A stretch of DNA of 54,703 nt from Bacteroidales bacterium (GTDB lineage Bacteria > Bacteroidota > Bacteroidia > Bacteroidales > VadinHA17), in the NCBI GenBank assembly GCA_003141715.1, contig PLNF01000106.1:50464-105166 (forward strand). The letters run 5' to 3'. The stretch's first letter is position 1. The number at the start of each line of letters is the position of its first letter. Position numbers and translations under genes: made by a program. This document shows, piece by piece, positions 47,243 to 54,703 of the stretch. The notes under the pieces were generated by a model. The model saw only the letters and a list, made by a program, of their open reading frames with translations, was not told where the DNA came from and did not search any database.

Positions 47243-47656
47243 TTAAATAAAATACATCACAAGAATAGCTATTATTGAAAGAACATTTACTACAGTAAAA
47301 AAGTAATTATATCCTTCTCTTTTCTTGCTGAACTGACCAAGTTTCCGGGCAAATATACCAATGGTCGGAACAAAAAGGACAACCAGGAATGCAAAAAATT
47401 CAATGCCGAAGAATACCGTTTCCAGGCCTCCTTTCACAAGTGCTGACATATAAATTACTATCAGGAGAACAAGCAAATAAACCAGATAACTAATTTTAAG
47501 AAGAAGCGTTGAGACCAGTCTGCGTTTATGAAGCTCATGCGGTTTAAGATAAGCGTAGGCAAGTGCAAAAACTATAATAATAAAAACAACCCCAAGAATA
47601 TGATTTAGTACAACAGGGAAATTGGCCATATCCACAGGTATTAATTTATTAATCAC
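47243..47656 (-). CDS. Four-helix membrane protein of unknown function
   Basis: This 137-residue protein has four membrane helices: VLNHILGVVFIIIVFALAYA, LLLKISYLVYLLVLLIVIYM, VFFGIEFFAFLVVLFVPTIG and FFTVVNVLSIIAILVMYFI. No catalytic motif is seen and I recognise no family. Its start overlaps the end of the ROK kinase gene by 4 bp, and the acyl-CoA synthetase begins 11 bp after its stop, so it belongs to that operon. Inner-membrane location is clear; function is not. Confidence 0.75.
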   Translation of the reverse strand: MINKLIPVDMANFPVVLNHILGVVFIIIVFALAYAYLKPHELHKRRLVSTLLLKISYLVYLLVLLIVIYMSALVKGGLETVFFGIEFFAFLVVLFVPTIGIFARKLGQFSKKREGYNYFFTVVNVLSIIAILVMYFI

Positions 47657-48624
47657 GATTCCTTATTTGTCCATACAAGTGAACTTGCGCCAAGTACGGC
47701 AGCATTGTGAGTACTTAGCTGCGAAGGCAGAAGCTTCACTTTCCCTTTGTAAATGCTGAGAAGATTTTCTTCCATATATTCTTTTGCCGGCTCAAAAATC
47801 AGATCCTTTGCAAGGGCGAGTCCGCCAAAAAGAAATATTGCTTCGGGATTGGTATGTGCCACTACATCGGCAAGTTTGAAGCCGAGCATCCTTCCTGTAT
47901 GAGTAAATGCCCTCTTTGCGAGATAATCGCCACGTTTTGCAGCATCATGTATAATTTCGGCATCAAGTTCTTCAAAACTCAATTTCCTCAGCTCGCTTGG
48001 TTCATTGCTATCAGCCATTATCTTCAGAAGAGATCTTTTGAGTCCGGTGGCAGAGACATATGTTTCGAGACAGCCTTTTCTGCCGCATCCGCAATCACGA
48101 TTTGCGGGACCCGGCCGAATTGCAGTATGTCCAATTTCGCCGGCAAAACCGTCATGCCCGTATACAAGTTTCCCGTCAATTACAAACCCGCTGCCAAGGC
48201 CTGTACCAAGCGTAATCACGACAAAGTTTTTCATCCCTTTGGCTCCTCCATATATCATCTCTCCGACAGCTGCTGCATTTGCATCGTTTGTCACAATTAC
48301 CGGAAGGTTTGTGTGCCTGTTAAAAATTTCGGCAAGAGGGACTATCCCTTTCCAGGGCAGGCCTGCAGCATGTTCTATTGTTCCTTTATTTATGTTTCCC
48401 ATGGGGGCACCAATGCCAAATCCTATTACTTCGCACCCATTCCCAATCTTTTGAGCTGTAACCTGTATTTTTTCATATAATGCTGCTACAAATACTTCAA
48501 TTTCATCATAATGTGTGGTTTTTAACCTGTCTTCCCCAAGAATATTTCCTGCCCTGTCGACAAAACCAAAGACTGTATTTGTACCTCCGATGTCAATACC
48601 TACTGCTACCTCTTTCTTTGCCAT
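47653..48624 (-). CDS. ROK-family sugar kinase (glucokinase-like)
   Basis: This 323-residue kinase has an N-terminal phosphate loop VGIDIGGTNTVFGFVDRAG, the sugar-binding VTNDANAAAVGEMIYGGAKG, FVVITLGTGLGSGFVIDGK and the zinc site CGCGRKGCLETYVSA. The EIGHT motif is present as GEIGHTAIRPG. It phosphorylates a hexose, probably glucose or N-acetylhexosamine/mannosamine, in the cytoplasm. Position next to the amino-sugar cluster (140 bp behind the SIS gene) favours an amino-sugar link, which is inference. It starts the operon that continues to ispD. Confidence 0.9.
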   Translation of the reverse strand: MAKKEVAVGIDIGGTNTVFGFVDRAGNILGEDRLKTTHYDEIEVFVAALYEKIQVTAQKIGNGCEVIGFGIGAPMGNINKGTIEHAAGLPWKGIVPLAEIFNRHTNLPVIVTNDANAAAVGEMIYGGAKGMKNFVVITLGTGLGSGFVIDGKLVYGHDGFAGEIGHTAIRPGPANRDCGCGRKGCLETYVSATGLKRSLLKIMADSNEPSELRKLSFEELDAEIIHDAAKRGDYLAKRAFTHTGRMLGFKLADVVAHTNPEAIFLFGGLALAKDLIFEPAKEYMEENLLSIYKGKVKLLPSQLSTHNAAVLGASSLVWTNKES

Positions 48625-48764
48625 ATTTTAGAAATGATTACTTTTTGATTTTCCCACCCAAGATATAACATTTTTGATTTAATCTGTTAATTTTAATCCC
48701 GGTTTATTCTAATGAATTCAACTTTAGGCACTCCAAACTTTAGTTCACTTTAAGTACTTTTTAG

Positions 48765-49781
48765 CTATTCCGGAATATACTCATTCCCGACTTTTCGTGC
48801 CCTGGTTGGTTTATCAAGATCAATCCCAAGAGATATCCCTGTTTCGACAAGAATATTCCATCCTGCTGCAAGCTGAACATATTCAGCATATTGACCACCA
48901 TCTGGAATAATAATTGTCGGGAACATGGTTTTTTTGGTTGATACAGCAATGATATTCATTCCCACACCTTTCACAAGGCACTCATTGAATTTTTCCATTT
49001 CAGTGTCAAATGGTTCAATCCATATCAGAACTTCATTTTTATCCATTACTTCCTCAATACCATGAACTGCAAATGTCCCCTCTAGGAATGCTGATTTTTT
49101 TCTGGTAATTTCATTGGTCTTAAGAGCCAGTTCTTCAGCAACACCATTATTTCTTCCTGCAAAGTATATTGTACTTGCTTTCCTGATTATTTCAGTTATT
49201 GCCGGTTCAATCTTTAATGTCAAAGCATCAGCTGTTTTATTTGCCAGGCCTTTAAGCCCTTCCATTTTTTCACCATTCACGATCCTGAGCAGTGAGTCAT
49301 AAAAAAGCCCCTGCTCAATCACTGACTTGGTAGCTGCAACCGCGTTTTCTTTACCACAGATCAGTACATGCGTATCTGAGGCAATTTCTTCCAGTTTAGT
49401 TTTCGGATTTGCAGTAAGACCAAAAACCGCAGTATGTTTCTGTTTTTTAAGTAAGGTTGTCAGACGGACGACCTCTTTTGTCTGTCCGGAGTTTGAAGCA
49501 GCAAAAACTGTATAGTCTTTCAGATTATACTCTTCGGCCTGTGTACAACCTTCCGTTACAACAGGCAGAGTTAAACCTTTTTTATGAGATGCATAAATTG
49601 CTCTTTTGGCAGGAAAAATCCTGCTGCTTCCCTCTCCTGTAAGAAATAATCCTTTGTACTTCCTGACAGTTTCCGCAAATCTGGCTGCAGCTTCAGGTTT
49701 AAAGGAGTTAATTATCTCCGGAGTTTCCATCATTTCCCTTACAAGGGCATACTTATTGTACTTTTCCTCTGATAGTTTCAT
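48765..49781 (-). CDS. Double-SIS-domain sugar isomerase/deaminase-like protein
   Basis: This 338-residue protein has two SIS domains. The first has GLFLTGEGSSRIFPAKRAIY and TVFAASNSGQTKEVVRLTTL. The second has STIYFAGRNNGVAEELALKT, NEITRKKSAFLEGTFAVHGI and a C-terminal DKPTRARKVGNEYIPE, as in the isomerase half of GlmS and in AgaS-like deaminases. It lacks the glutaminase domain of GlmS. It may interconvert or deaminate an amino-sugar phosphate. It is 5 bp behind the PIG-L gene, the last gene of the CBM9-PFK-PIG-L-SIS operon. Confidence 0.85.
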   Translation of the reverse strand: MKLSEEKYNKYALVREMMETPEIINSFKPEAAARFAETVRKYKGLFLTGEGSSRIFPAKRAIYASHKKGLTLPVVTEGCTQAEEYNLKDYTVFAASNSGQTKEVVRLTTLLKKQKHTAVFGLTANPKTKLEEIASDTHVLICGKENAVAATKSVIEQGLFYDSLLRIVNGEKMEGLKGLANKTADALTLKIEPAITEIIRKASTIYFAGRNNGVAEELALKTNEITRKKSAFLEGTFAVHGIEEVMDKNEVLIWIEPFDTEMEKFNECLVKGVGMNIIAVSTKKTMFPTIIIPDGGQYAEYVQLAAGWNILVETGISLGIDLDKPTRARKVGNEYIPE

Positions 49782-49786
49782 AATTA

Positions 49787-50557
49787 TTAATTTTTATTTA
49801 TAAGAAATTCTGAAAGATCATTCTGAACCTGGGTCTCTCTCTGGAAACCTCCTCCAAGGTGCTGCCAGTAAACTTCCGCATATTCAATACCCACCATTTT
49901 GCCATAGTTGCGATTCCCTTCAAGCACATATCCGAAGAAATCATTTATTTTATGCATGTGTTGCATTAACTCTATCTGTGAGATATGATATCCGAGCATT
50001 TTTTTCTTCGTTTCAATAGCTGTTTTTACATCAACAAAAAAATGGGGAGGTACTATCTGTGATCCAAGCGGGTCTGATAACGTCAAAGGGGAAGTATGAT
50101 ACAACAATGGTGTGATTTCAAGGGCTTTTTCTTTGATCGGAACCGTTCCAAGGGAAGAGACCATGGCTGCCGTTTCAACAATATTTGCAGTTGTCCGGTG
50201 GTCAGAATGATAATCAGAAGGAAGATGAGTGAATATGATACCCGCTTTAACCTTTCTCATCAGAGATATTGCTTTCAACCTCATTTCCTTAGTATCAAAA
50301 AGAAACCCATCGGTTCCTCCAAGCATATAGTACTCAGCATCCAGAACTGAAGCTGCCTTTTTTGCCTCTTCAATCCGTAGCTTCGCTGTCTCTTCCATGG
50401 TCATATTACAGCCGCCAAGGTCTCCTGCGGTCATTGTGGCTATAACGATTTTATAGCCTTTGTCCTTCAGTAATTTCAAGACTCCTGCGTTCCATGCTTC
50501 CGCATCATCGGGATGAGCATGAAATGATAGTGCAACTTTGTTAAATTCTTTAGTCAT
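49787..50557 (-). CDS. PIG-L/LmbE family N-acetylglucosaminyl deacetylase
   Basis: This 256-residue zinc hydrolase begins VALSFHAHPDDAEAWNAGVL (the HPDD metal-binding motif), then VIATMTAGDLGGCNM and IIFTHLPSDYHSDHRTTANI (HxxDH). The family removes N-acetyl from GlcNAc-containing compounds. No signal peptide is seen, so it acts in the cytoplasm. It lies between PFK (12 bp) and the SIS protein (5 bp), consistent with sequential deacetylation and isomerisation/deamination of an amino sugar. Exact substrate unknown. Confidence 0.9.
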   Translation of the reverse strand: MTKEFNKVALSFHAHPDDAEAWNAGVLKLLKDKGYKIVIATMTAGDLGGCNMTMEETAKLRIEEAKKAASVLDAEYYMLGGTDGFLFDTKEMRLKAISLMRKVKAGIIFTHLPSDYHSDHRTTANIVETAAMVSSLGTVPIKEKALEITPLLYHTSPLTLSDPLGSQIVPPHFFVDVKTAIETKKKMLGYHISQIELMQHMHKINDFFGYVLEGNRNYGKMVGIEYAEVYWQHLGGGFQRETQVQNDLSEFLINKN

Positions 50558-50569
50558 GGCAAATTTATT

Positions 50570-51778
50570 TTATTTTCTTTTTGCAAATATTTTTTCGAGT
50601 TTTACAAATTCCGGCAACTCTCCTGCAAGCGGTTTTATGTAATCAATGAATTTTTGAGATACATGATTCCCTTCTGAATTAAAAAACTCCGTGGACATAG
50701 GTTTTGCAGAAACAGCAACCTCTTTTAACGGGACTTTCCCAAATTCTATGGTATATGGGTTGTCTGAAGTTCTTATAATACTTACCATAAATCCTGATTC
50801 CCCTCTCTCTGCCATTTTAACTGCTTCGACTCCGCAGCGATAAGCCTCATCAAGGTCAACCTCTGATGATCTCACGAAGTCGCACATTATCAATGACTCT
50901 GTGATTTGAAATTCACCCCTGTATCCGAACTCACCTGTTATTATCCGGTGAAGGCTGAGTGCAACGCTTGAGCCGCCCATAGCACCAAATTCAGTATTAT
51001 TAAATTTATCCTTCGCAGTCGCAGAACTTACCGGAGTACCATCAGAATATTTCAATCCTTCTCCGCAGACAATAGAAACCCACCCATACTTTTTAATGCA
51101 GGCATCAACTTCTTTCAGAAACTTATCGCGGTCAAAATGAAACTCCGGAGCATAAATAAGATGTGGAGCATCTTCTTCATTTTTTCTTGCCATTGCAGTT
51201 GCAGCTGCAAGCCATCCGGCATCTCTCCCAATGGTCTGATAAATAACAAACGTGTCAACTTTCTGCATATCGCGGGCAAGAATTCCGGCCTGCATCACAT
51301 TCAGAATATTTGACCTTGCTGCAGAGGCAAATCCGGGAGTATGATCTGTTCCGAACAGATCATTATCAACAGTTTTAGGAATTCCTATTCCTGTCAGTTC
51401 GTATTTTTCATTCCTGCAATAGGTTTCAACCCTGTGGATGGTATCCATCGTGTCGTTCCCACCTATTAGAAAGAAATACCTTATATCGTATTTCTTAAGT
51501 ACCTTAAGAATAAGAGGAAGATCTTTCTCCTGAATCTTGTGACGCGATGACCCCAACGCAGAGGAAGGTGTATGGCGTAACCCTTCGATGATTTTATGAG
51601 GCTGCTTTCCAAGATCATACAGCCATTCCTGCATGAAACCTTCAATCCCAAAATGCATCCCATAAATCTCCCTGATGAAAGATGAGGATAAAGCTGTCTG
51701 GATGACTCCCGCAAGACTTGAGTTGATCACCGATGTCGGTCCACCTGATTGCCCGATGAGTGCATTACCTTTAATCAT
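50570..51778 (-). CDS. 6-phosphofructokinase, probably PPi-dependent
   Basis: This 402-residue protein has IGQSGGPTSVINSSLAG at the N-terminus, FFLIGGNDTMDTIHRVE (residues 104-120) where ATP-type enzymes have GGDGS, and GIPKTVDNDLFGTDHTPGFA. It continues with EVDLDEAYRCGVEAVKMAE and ends near 400 residues. The Asp in GGND and the Lys in PKTVDND are markers of pyrophosphate-dependent phosphofructokinases; the phosphoryl donor is therefore probably PPi. It is cotranscribed between a CBM9-like gene and a PIG-L deacetylase, which would link sugar uptake to glycolysis. Confidence 0.88.
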   Translation of the reverse strand: MIKGNALIGQSGGPTSVINSSLAGVIQTALSSSFIREIYGMHFGIEGFMQEWLYDLGKQPHKIIEGLRHTPSSALGSSRHKIQEKDLPLILKVLKKYDIRYFFLIGGNDTMDTIHRVETYCRNEKYELTGIGIPKTVDNDLFGTDHTPGFASAARSNILNVMQAGILARDMQKVDTFVIYQTIGRDAGWLAAATAMARKNEEDAPHLIYAPEFHFDRDKFLKEVDACIKKYGWVSIVCGEGLKYSDGTPVSSATAKDKFNNTEFGAMGGSSVALSLHRIITGEFGYRGEFQITESLIMCDFVRSSEVDLDEAYRCGVEAVKMAERGESGFMVSIIRTSDNPYTIEFGKVPLKEVAVSAKPMSTEFFNSEGNHVSQKFIDYIKPLAGELPEFVKLEKIFAKRK

Positions 51779-51790
51779 ATTATTAACTTT

Positions 51791-52444
51791 TTATACGAAT
51801 TTAAGTAGTCCAAAATGTTCCGGCTGATGGTAATCCGGTTTTTCTGTGCTTATCGGATTCCATGTAACGTAATGAGGAACTGTAAGCTTATCACCGCACT
51901 TATAAAAATTTGCCCTGAAGATTTTACCTTTCAGATCTTTTACCTGATGATGGAAAAAAACCTCGAAAGGTATGGCTATGGTAATAGTCCATGAATATAC
52001 CCCCTCCTTCTCTCTGACCGGTTTTGTTCCTGCAGTTGTAAGTCTTCTTATTTTTGAAATGATTTCGGGCCTGACTCTTTTGCTGTTTGCCCGGTCAGTC
52101 CCGATTCCAAGCAGGCAGGTCCCAATTGCATTAAACTCCATGTTATAATATATCCCGTCATCCTCCGGAGAAACAAAAAATTCAACACACGAATCTTCGC
52201 AAACCATCTCATTTGTTTCAGTTTTTTCAGCCTTGAAATAATTCTCAGTAATATAGTACTTCAGGAAAATTTCATGGTCGCTGTATGCAATTGACAACGC
52301 CACATCAGGCTTATAATTATACCCCTTCCAGTTAATAGTATCGATCAGGAGCCGTCCTCTCTGTTCATCCATCCTGACTGAAATTTCTTCAAGCGGGGGA
52401 AAATCAGATTTAAGTTCTGCTTTTTGAACTTCTGCGATTTTCAT
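51791..52444 (-). CDS. CBM9-like carbohydrate-binding protein
   Basis: This 217-residue beta-rich protein has no signal peptide. It contains GRLLIDTINWKGYNYKPDVA, DSCVEFFVSPEDDGIYYNMEF, GVYSWTITIAIPFEVF, FRANFYKCGDKLTVPHYVTW and NPISTEKPDYHQPEHFGLLK. These match the carbohydrate-binding family 9-like ('CBM9_2') proteins of Bacteroidota, which may bind sugars in the cytosol or periplasm. It is the first gene of a four-gene amino-sugar operon. A TAAATTTG -7-like sequence occurs upstream at 52480-52487 on the minus strand. Confidence 0.82.
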   Translation of the reverse strand: MKIAEVQKAELKSDFPPLEEISVRMDEQRGRLLIDTINWKGYNYKPDVALSIAYSDHEIFLKYYITENYFKAEKTETNEMVCEDSCVEFFVSPEDDGIYYNMEFNAIGTCLLGIGTDRANSKRVRPEIISKIRRLTTAGTKPVREKEGVYSWTITIAIPFEVFFHHQVKDLKGKIFRANFYKCGDKLTVPHYVTWNPISTEKPDYHQPEHFGLLKFV

Positions 52445-52628
52445 ATTCTGATTATGTTTTACTTCGGAACTTAAAGAACCAAATTTAATACAAATATTTA
52501 TTCATTCCTAAATATCCCTTTTACTTTAATTGAAGATCCTCAATGCAAGCCTTGCGGAATCTTCGATCCCCTCAGATAATGTGTTCGCGGGGATTCATTC
52601 CAGCCAGAAGCAGCTTGTGTCCGGGTTT
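52445..52628. other. Intergenic region with a short dispersed repeat
   Basis: GAATCTTCGATCCCCT at 52557-52572 recurs at 54644-54659, on both sides of the Ig-like lipoprotein gene. It also holds TAAATTTG on the minus strand (52480-52487) before the CBM9-like gene. No coding sequence. Confidence 0.5.
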
Positions 52629-54566
52629 CTATTTCCCTTTTTTAATTTCGCGCAATTTCGGATCCTTAAAGTTTTTTACGCCTATATCCCATGTCTGATC
52701 TAAATTCCAGCCTTGTTTCAATTCAATCTCCGAAGAGTATTTAGAATCCGGTCCCGGGTAATAAGAGACCGGTTCCGGCTGCCTGTGTGTAGTAAAATCC
52801 CCGGTGGTCCATTTTCCATCACCATTCAGGTCGTATATTACCCGAACCCGGTAGATGCCGGGGTCAAGGAGTGGAAAAACTGTTTTTCCATCCTTTTTCA
52901 TATAAGTCTCTGCTATAAGCTTTTCGGTCTTGTCAAGCAACTGAATTATCCTGTCACCTTCATAATTCTTAATGTCTAAGGTCAATTTGCAGTATGATTC
53001 CGGGTCTTTGATCGAAAATTTTATTCCAAGAGAGTCGGAATGTTCATTATAAATATTGCTAAATGAAGTTGAATCAGCAATGAAGAGGTATTTCTTTCCC
53101 TCCGCCAGTTTTGTTTTTAGATAATACTTACATGAATTTATACTGTCTTTAACCAGATAAAATGGCACCTTTTGCCTGGTTGTTTGTACTAATTCATAAA
53201 GTTTAATTCGCGAGGTATCGGGCTGCCGGAAAGGCGTTTTAGAATTAAAAACAATAGTTTGCCCCGGTTTTAAAAAGCCTGATTGTATATTGCTTTCAAA
53301 AGTGAACCTGGTCCTTTTAATCTTTAATATCCTTGGCGCATGCGGTGAAAGGAATCTCATCAGGATAGTGTCTTGCTTATAACCGGTTATCCCAAGAGTG
53401 TCTGTAAAAGGATATTTTATAATTGTATTAATTTGTGGCTGCGAATAGAGAGAACTGTCTGCCAGCCATACTTTTAAAGTATCTCTGTTTCGGCTGGGTT
53501 CTGTAAAATATGCTTTCCTGTCTGCTCCGGGAATAGAAAATTCAAATTTCATAGTATCTGGGGGCAAAGAGAGAATATATATCATCTGGTACTTATGATC
53601 CCTGTGAGAACTGATCAGGTAATGAGCTTTTTTCAGTGCAGCAAATTGGGAAAGCCTGTATTCTCCAATTAAGGTTACCGGTTCAGCGACTTTGCCTGCG
53701 CCCTTTTTTATATTTGTTGTATCTTTAGTTGCTACACCGTTTTTGTTTATCCTCTTTTTTACTGTTTGGTGAGATTTAACTTCACCCTTCTTTACTGTTT
53801 GGGGGGCTTTAGCTTCTCCTTTTTTTACTGTTATTGAATCTTTAGTAATATGAGGAGGCGGGATGAAATTCTTCCCGGGAGTAATTTCAACCGTGGAATC
53901 CATGAAAGCAAATTCTTCATCAGGATGATTATAGTTTTTGCTGTTATCCTCATCCTTCAGTCCATATAACCTGTAAGTTCCCGGACGAACATTATCAATC
54001 CTGAAATAGCCACTCTGATCTACGCTTGATATATACTCGGGAAGGTGCTTAACAACAGCCGAATCAGCAAGCTCCCGGTACAAAAGTACCTCTGTTTTCT
54101 CAGGGACTTCAAGATTAAATGCATTATAAATATTCCCTGTAACAGAGAGAGAGTCAATTACCGGTCCGGTTGACAATACAAACTGGTAATTCTGAAGAAT
54201 ATTCCCTTCATTCAGATCTTTTATAGCATCCCGAAAATAAAAGGTATATGTTGTACTGTCTTTCAGTTTATCATCGAACGCAACCTCAATAGCTTTCCCT
54301 TTTATGATTACTCTTGGTTTCTTTTTCATCGGGGGAGAAACCATGAATTTTTCATTTATATTATCGAGAACCACATATTCATTAAATACAATTTCAAGTT
54401 TGTTTCCCCTGAAATTTCTCGCTTCGTTCACAGGAATACTTTTTACTACAACCGGGGGTGTCCTGTCTCTCTGACCACCCGAAGGTGAGCTGATCTTAGC
54501 ACAGGTACTTATAGTAACTATGAGAGCTGAACCAAGAAAGAGGCGGGCAATCATCCTTTTATACAT
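52629..54566 (-). CDS. Ig-like (Big_5) domain lipoprotein
   Basis: This 645-residue protein has a lipoprotein signal: MIARLFLGSALIVTISTC, with the Cys near residue 22. The mature start is SSPSGGQRDRTPPVVVKSIP. Residues 35-130 form a Big_5-like Ig domain (LEIVFNEYVVLDNINEKFMV, YTFYFRDAIKDLNEGN). A low-complexity linker follows around residues 248-285: TVKKGEAKAPQ, TVKKGEVKSHQ and TVKKRINKNG are near repeats. The remainder is beta-rich and ends DLNGDGKWTTGDF and WDIGVKN. Outer-membrane-linked family common in Bacteroidota; function unknown. A TAAGTTTG -7 element is 27 nt upstream. Confidence 0.85.
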   Translation of the reverse strand: MYKRMIARLFLGSALIVTISTCAKISSPSGGQRDRTPPVVVKSIPVNEARNFRGNKLEIVFNEYVVLDNINEKFMVSPPMKKKPRVIIKGKAIEVAFDDKLKDSTTYTFYFRDAIKDLNEGNILQNYQFVLSTGPVIDSLSVTGNIYNAFNLEVPEKTEVLLYRELADSAVVKHLPEYISSVDQSGYFRIDNVRPGTYRLYGLKDEDNSKNYNHPDEEFAFMDSTVEITPGKNFIPPPHITKDSITVKKGEAKAPQTVKKGEVKSHQTVKKRINKNGVATKDTTNIKKGAGKVAEPVTLIGEYRLSQFAALKKAHYLISSHRDHKYQMIYILSLPPDTMKFEFSIPGADRKAYFTEPSRNRDTLKVWLADSSLYSQPQINTIIKYPFTDTLGITGYKQDTILMRFLSPHAPRILKIKRTRFTFESNIQSGFLKPGQTIVFNSKTPFRQPDTSRIKLYELVQTTRQKVPFYLVKDSINSCKYYLKTKLAEGKKYLFIADSTSFSNIYNEHSDSLGIKFSIKDPESYCKLTLDIKNYEGDRIIQLLDKTEKLIAETYMKKDGKTVFPLLDPGIYRVRVIYDLNGDGKWTTGDFTTHRQPEPVSYYPGPDSKYSSEIELKQGWNLDQTWDIGVKNFKDPKLREIKKGK

Positions 54567-54592
54567 AAATTCATCGGGTTATTTATGAATTA

Positions 54593-54600
54593 CAAACTTA
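54593..54600 (-). promoter_or_regulatory. -7 element TAAGTTTG for the Ig-like lipoprotein
   Basis: TAnnTTTG match on the minus strand, 27 nt before the ATG. No -33 TTTG. Confidence 0.5.
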
Positions 54601-54703
54601 CATCATTTTTTAAAGATTGAAGCTCTTCGCACCAAGTTATGAAGAATCTTCGATCCCCTAAGGTAAATTCTTAATGCTCGCTGACTCCGCAGCAAGCAAC
54701 GGA
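54601..54703. other. Right edge of window, repeat remnant
   Basis: Contains GAATCTTCGATCCCCT and AAATTCTTAATGCTCG, the second resembling the TTTGCC-hairpin element of 1462-1510 and 4629-4678. No coding sequence can be supported before the edge. Confidence 0.4.

Noticed and set aside
47854..48480. Long plus-strand ORFs opposite the ROK kinase
   Set aside because: Antisense shadows; the ROK motifs explain the codon pattern.

Overview
The window looks like chromosome from a member of the Bacteroidota, probably a Bacteroidales/Marinilabiliales-type organism. The evidence is type IX secretion (T9SS) sorting domains of both the short type A and the gliding-motility type B kind, a PorP/SprF protein, a NusG-like UpxY antiterminator, a Wzi-family capsule protein, a DksA homologue with a degenerate zinc finger, AT-rich spacers without clear Shine-Dalgarno sequences, and TAnnTTTG -7 promoter elements in front of many genes. 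No ribosomal RNA, CRISPR array, prophage or intact transposase is visible. One tRNA (Val, GAC) is present.

Layout. 1-5450 is a worn accessory region on the minus strand: an ABC-2 polysaccharide permease, orphan hicB with a wrecked hicA, two PIN-domain toxin-antitoxin pairs (one antitoxin only 55 codons long), a small DUF5647-like gene, a winged-helix/nucleotidyltransferase protein and two broken four-helix-bundle (4HB) genes. 5853-13202 holds secreted proteins: a beta-helix T9SS substrate, a 66-codon peptide with a complete Bacteroidota promoter and terminator, and a type B T9SS adhesin followed by porP/sprF. 13400-19400 holds two 4HB genes around an outer-membrane-protein fragment, upxY, wzi and an initiating sugar transferase. 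19574-30868 is mostly housekeeping: DksA-like protein, ribE, a flavoprotein, ubiX, cobB, ileS, a UDP-glucuronate decarboxylase and dnaG. 31069-40923 is a plus-strand run: lipoprotein, Nudix, PAP2-like, pruA, lipid kinase, GH20 and a YncE/phosphoesterase protein. 41002-41575 is a dead blaI-blaR1 locus. 43687-52444 is a minus-strand run ending in two operons: CBM9-like protein, PFK, PIG-L deacetylase and SIS protein (amino-sugar metabolism), then ROK kinase, membrane protein, acyl-CoA synthetase and ispD.

The most unusual feature is a repeated architecture not explained by ordinary gene annotation. All five full-length 4HB genes (homologues of the 23S rRNA intervening-sequence protein; one is now disrupted) are bracketed by an inverted pair of short arrays. 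Each array is made of degenerate 7-11-nt (mostly 8-nt) 'words'. The word is shared by the two arms of one locus but differs between loci. The downstream arm starts within about 17 nt of the 4HB stop codon in four of the five. The upstream arm lies 50-76 nt before the start in four of the five, and the leaders share a TCG-(T/G)-CT-type motif just ahead of the start codon. Similar inverted word pairs without a gene occur elsewhere, and one 72-nt array of nine 8-mers has been absorbed in frame into wzi. These look like a family of small cassettes whose mechanism of spread or maintenance I cannot identify from the sequence.

Other repeats also litter the spacers: GC-rich REP-like hairpins, a 54-bp tandem repeat, and two palindromic insertions with CCCTGT(C/G)AAAT ends. 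One of these palindromes carries a GIY-YIG nuclease fragment inside a 4HB gene, and the other lies inside hicA.
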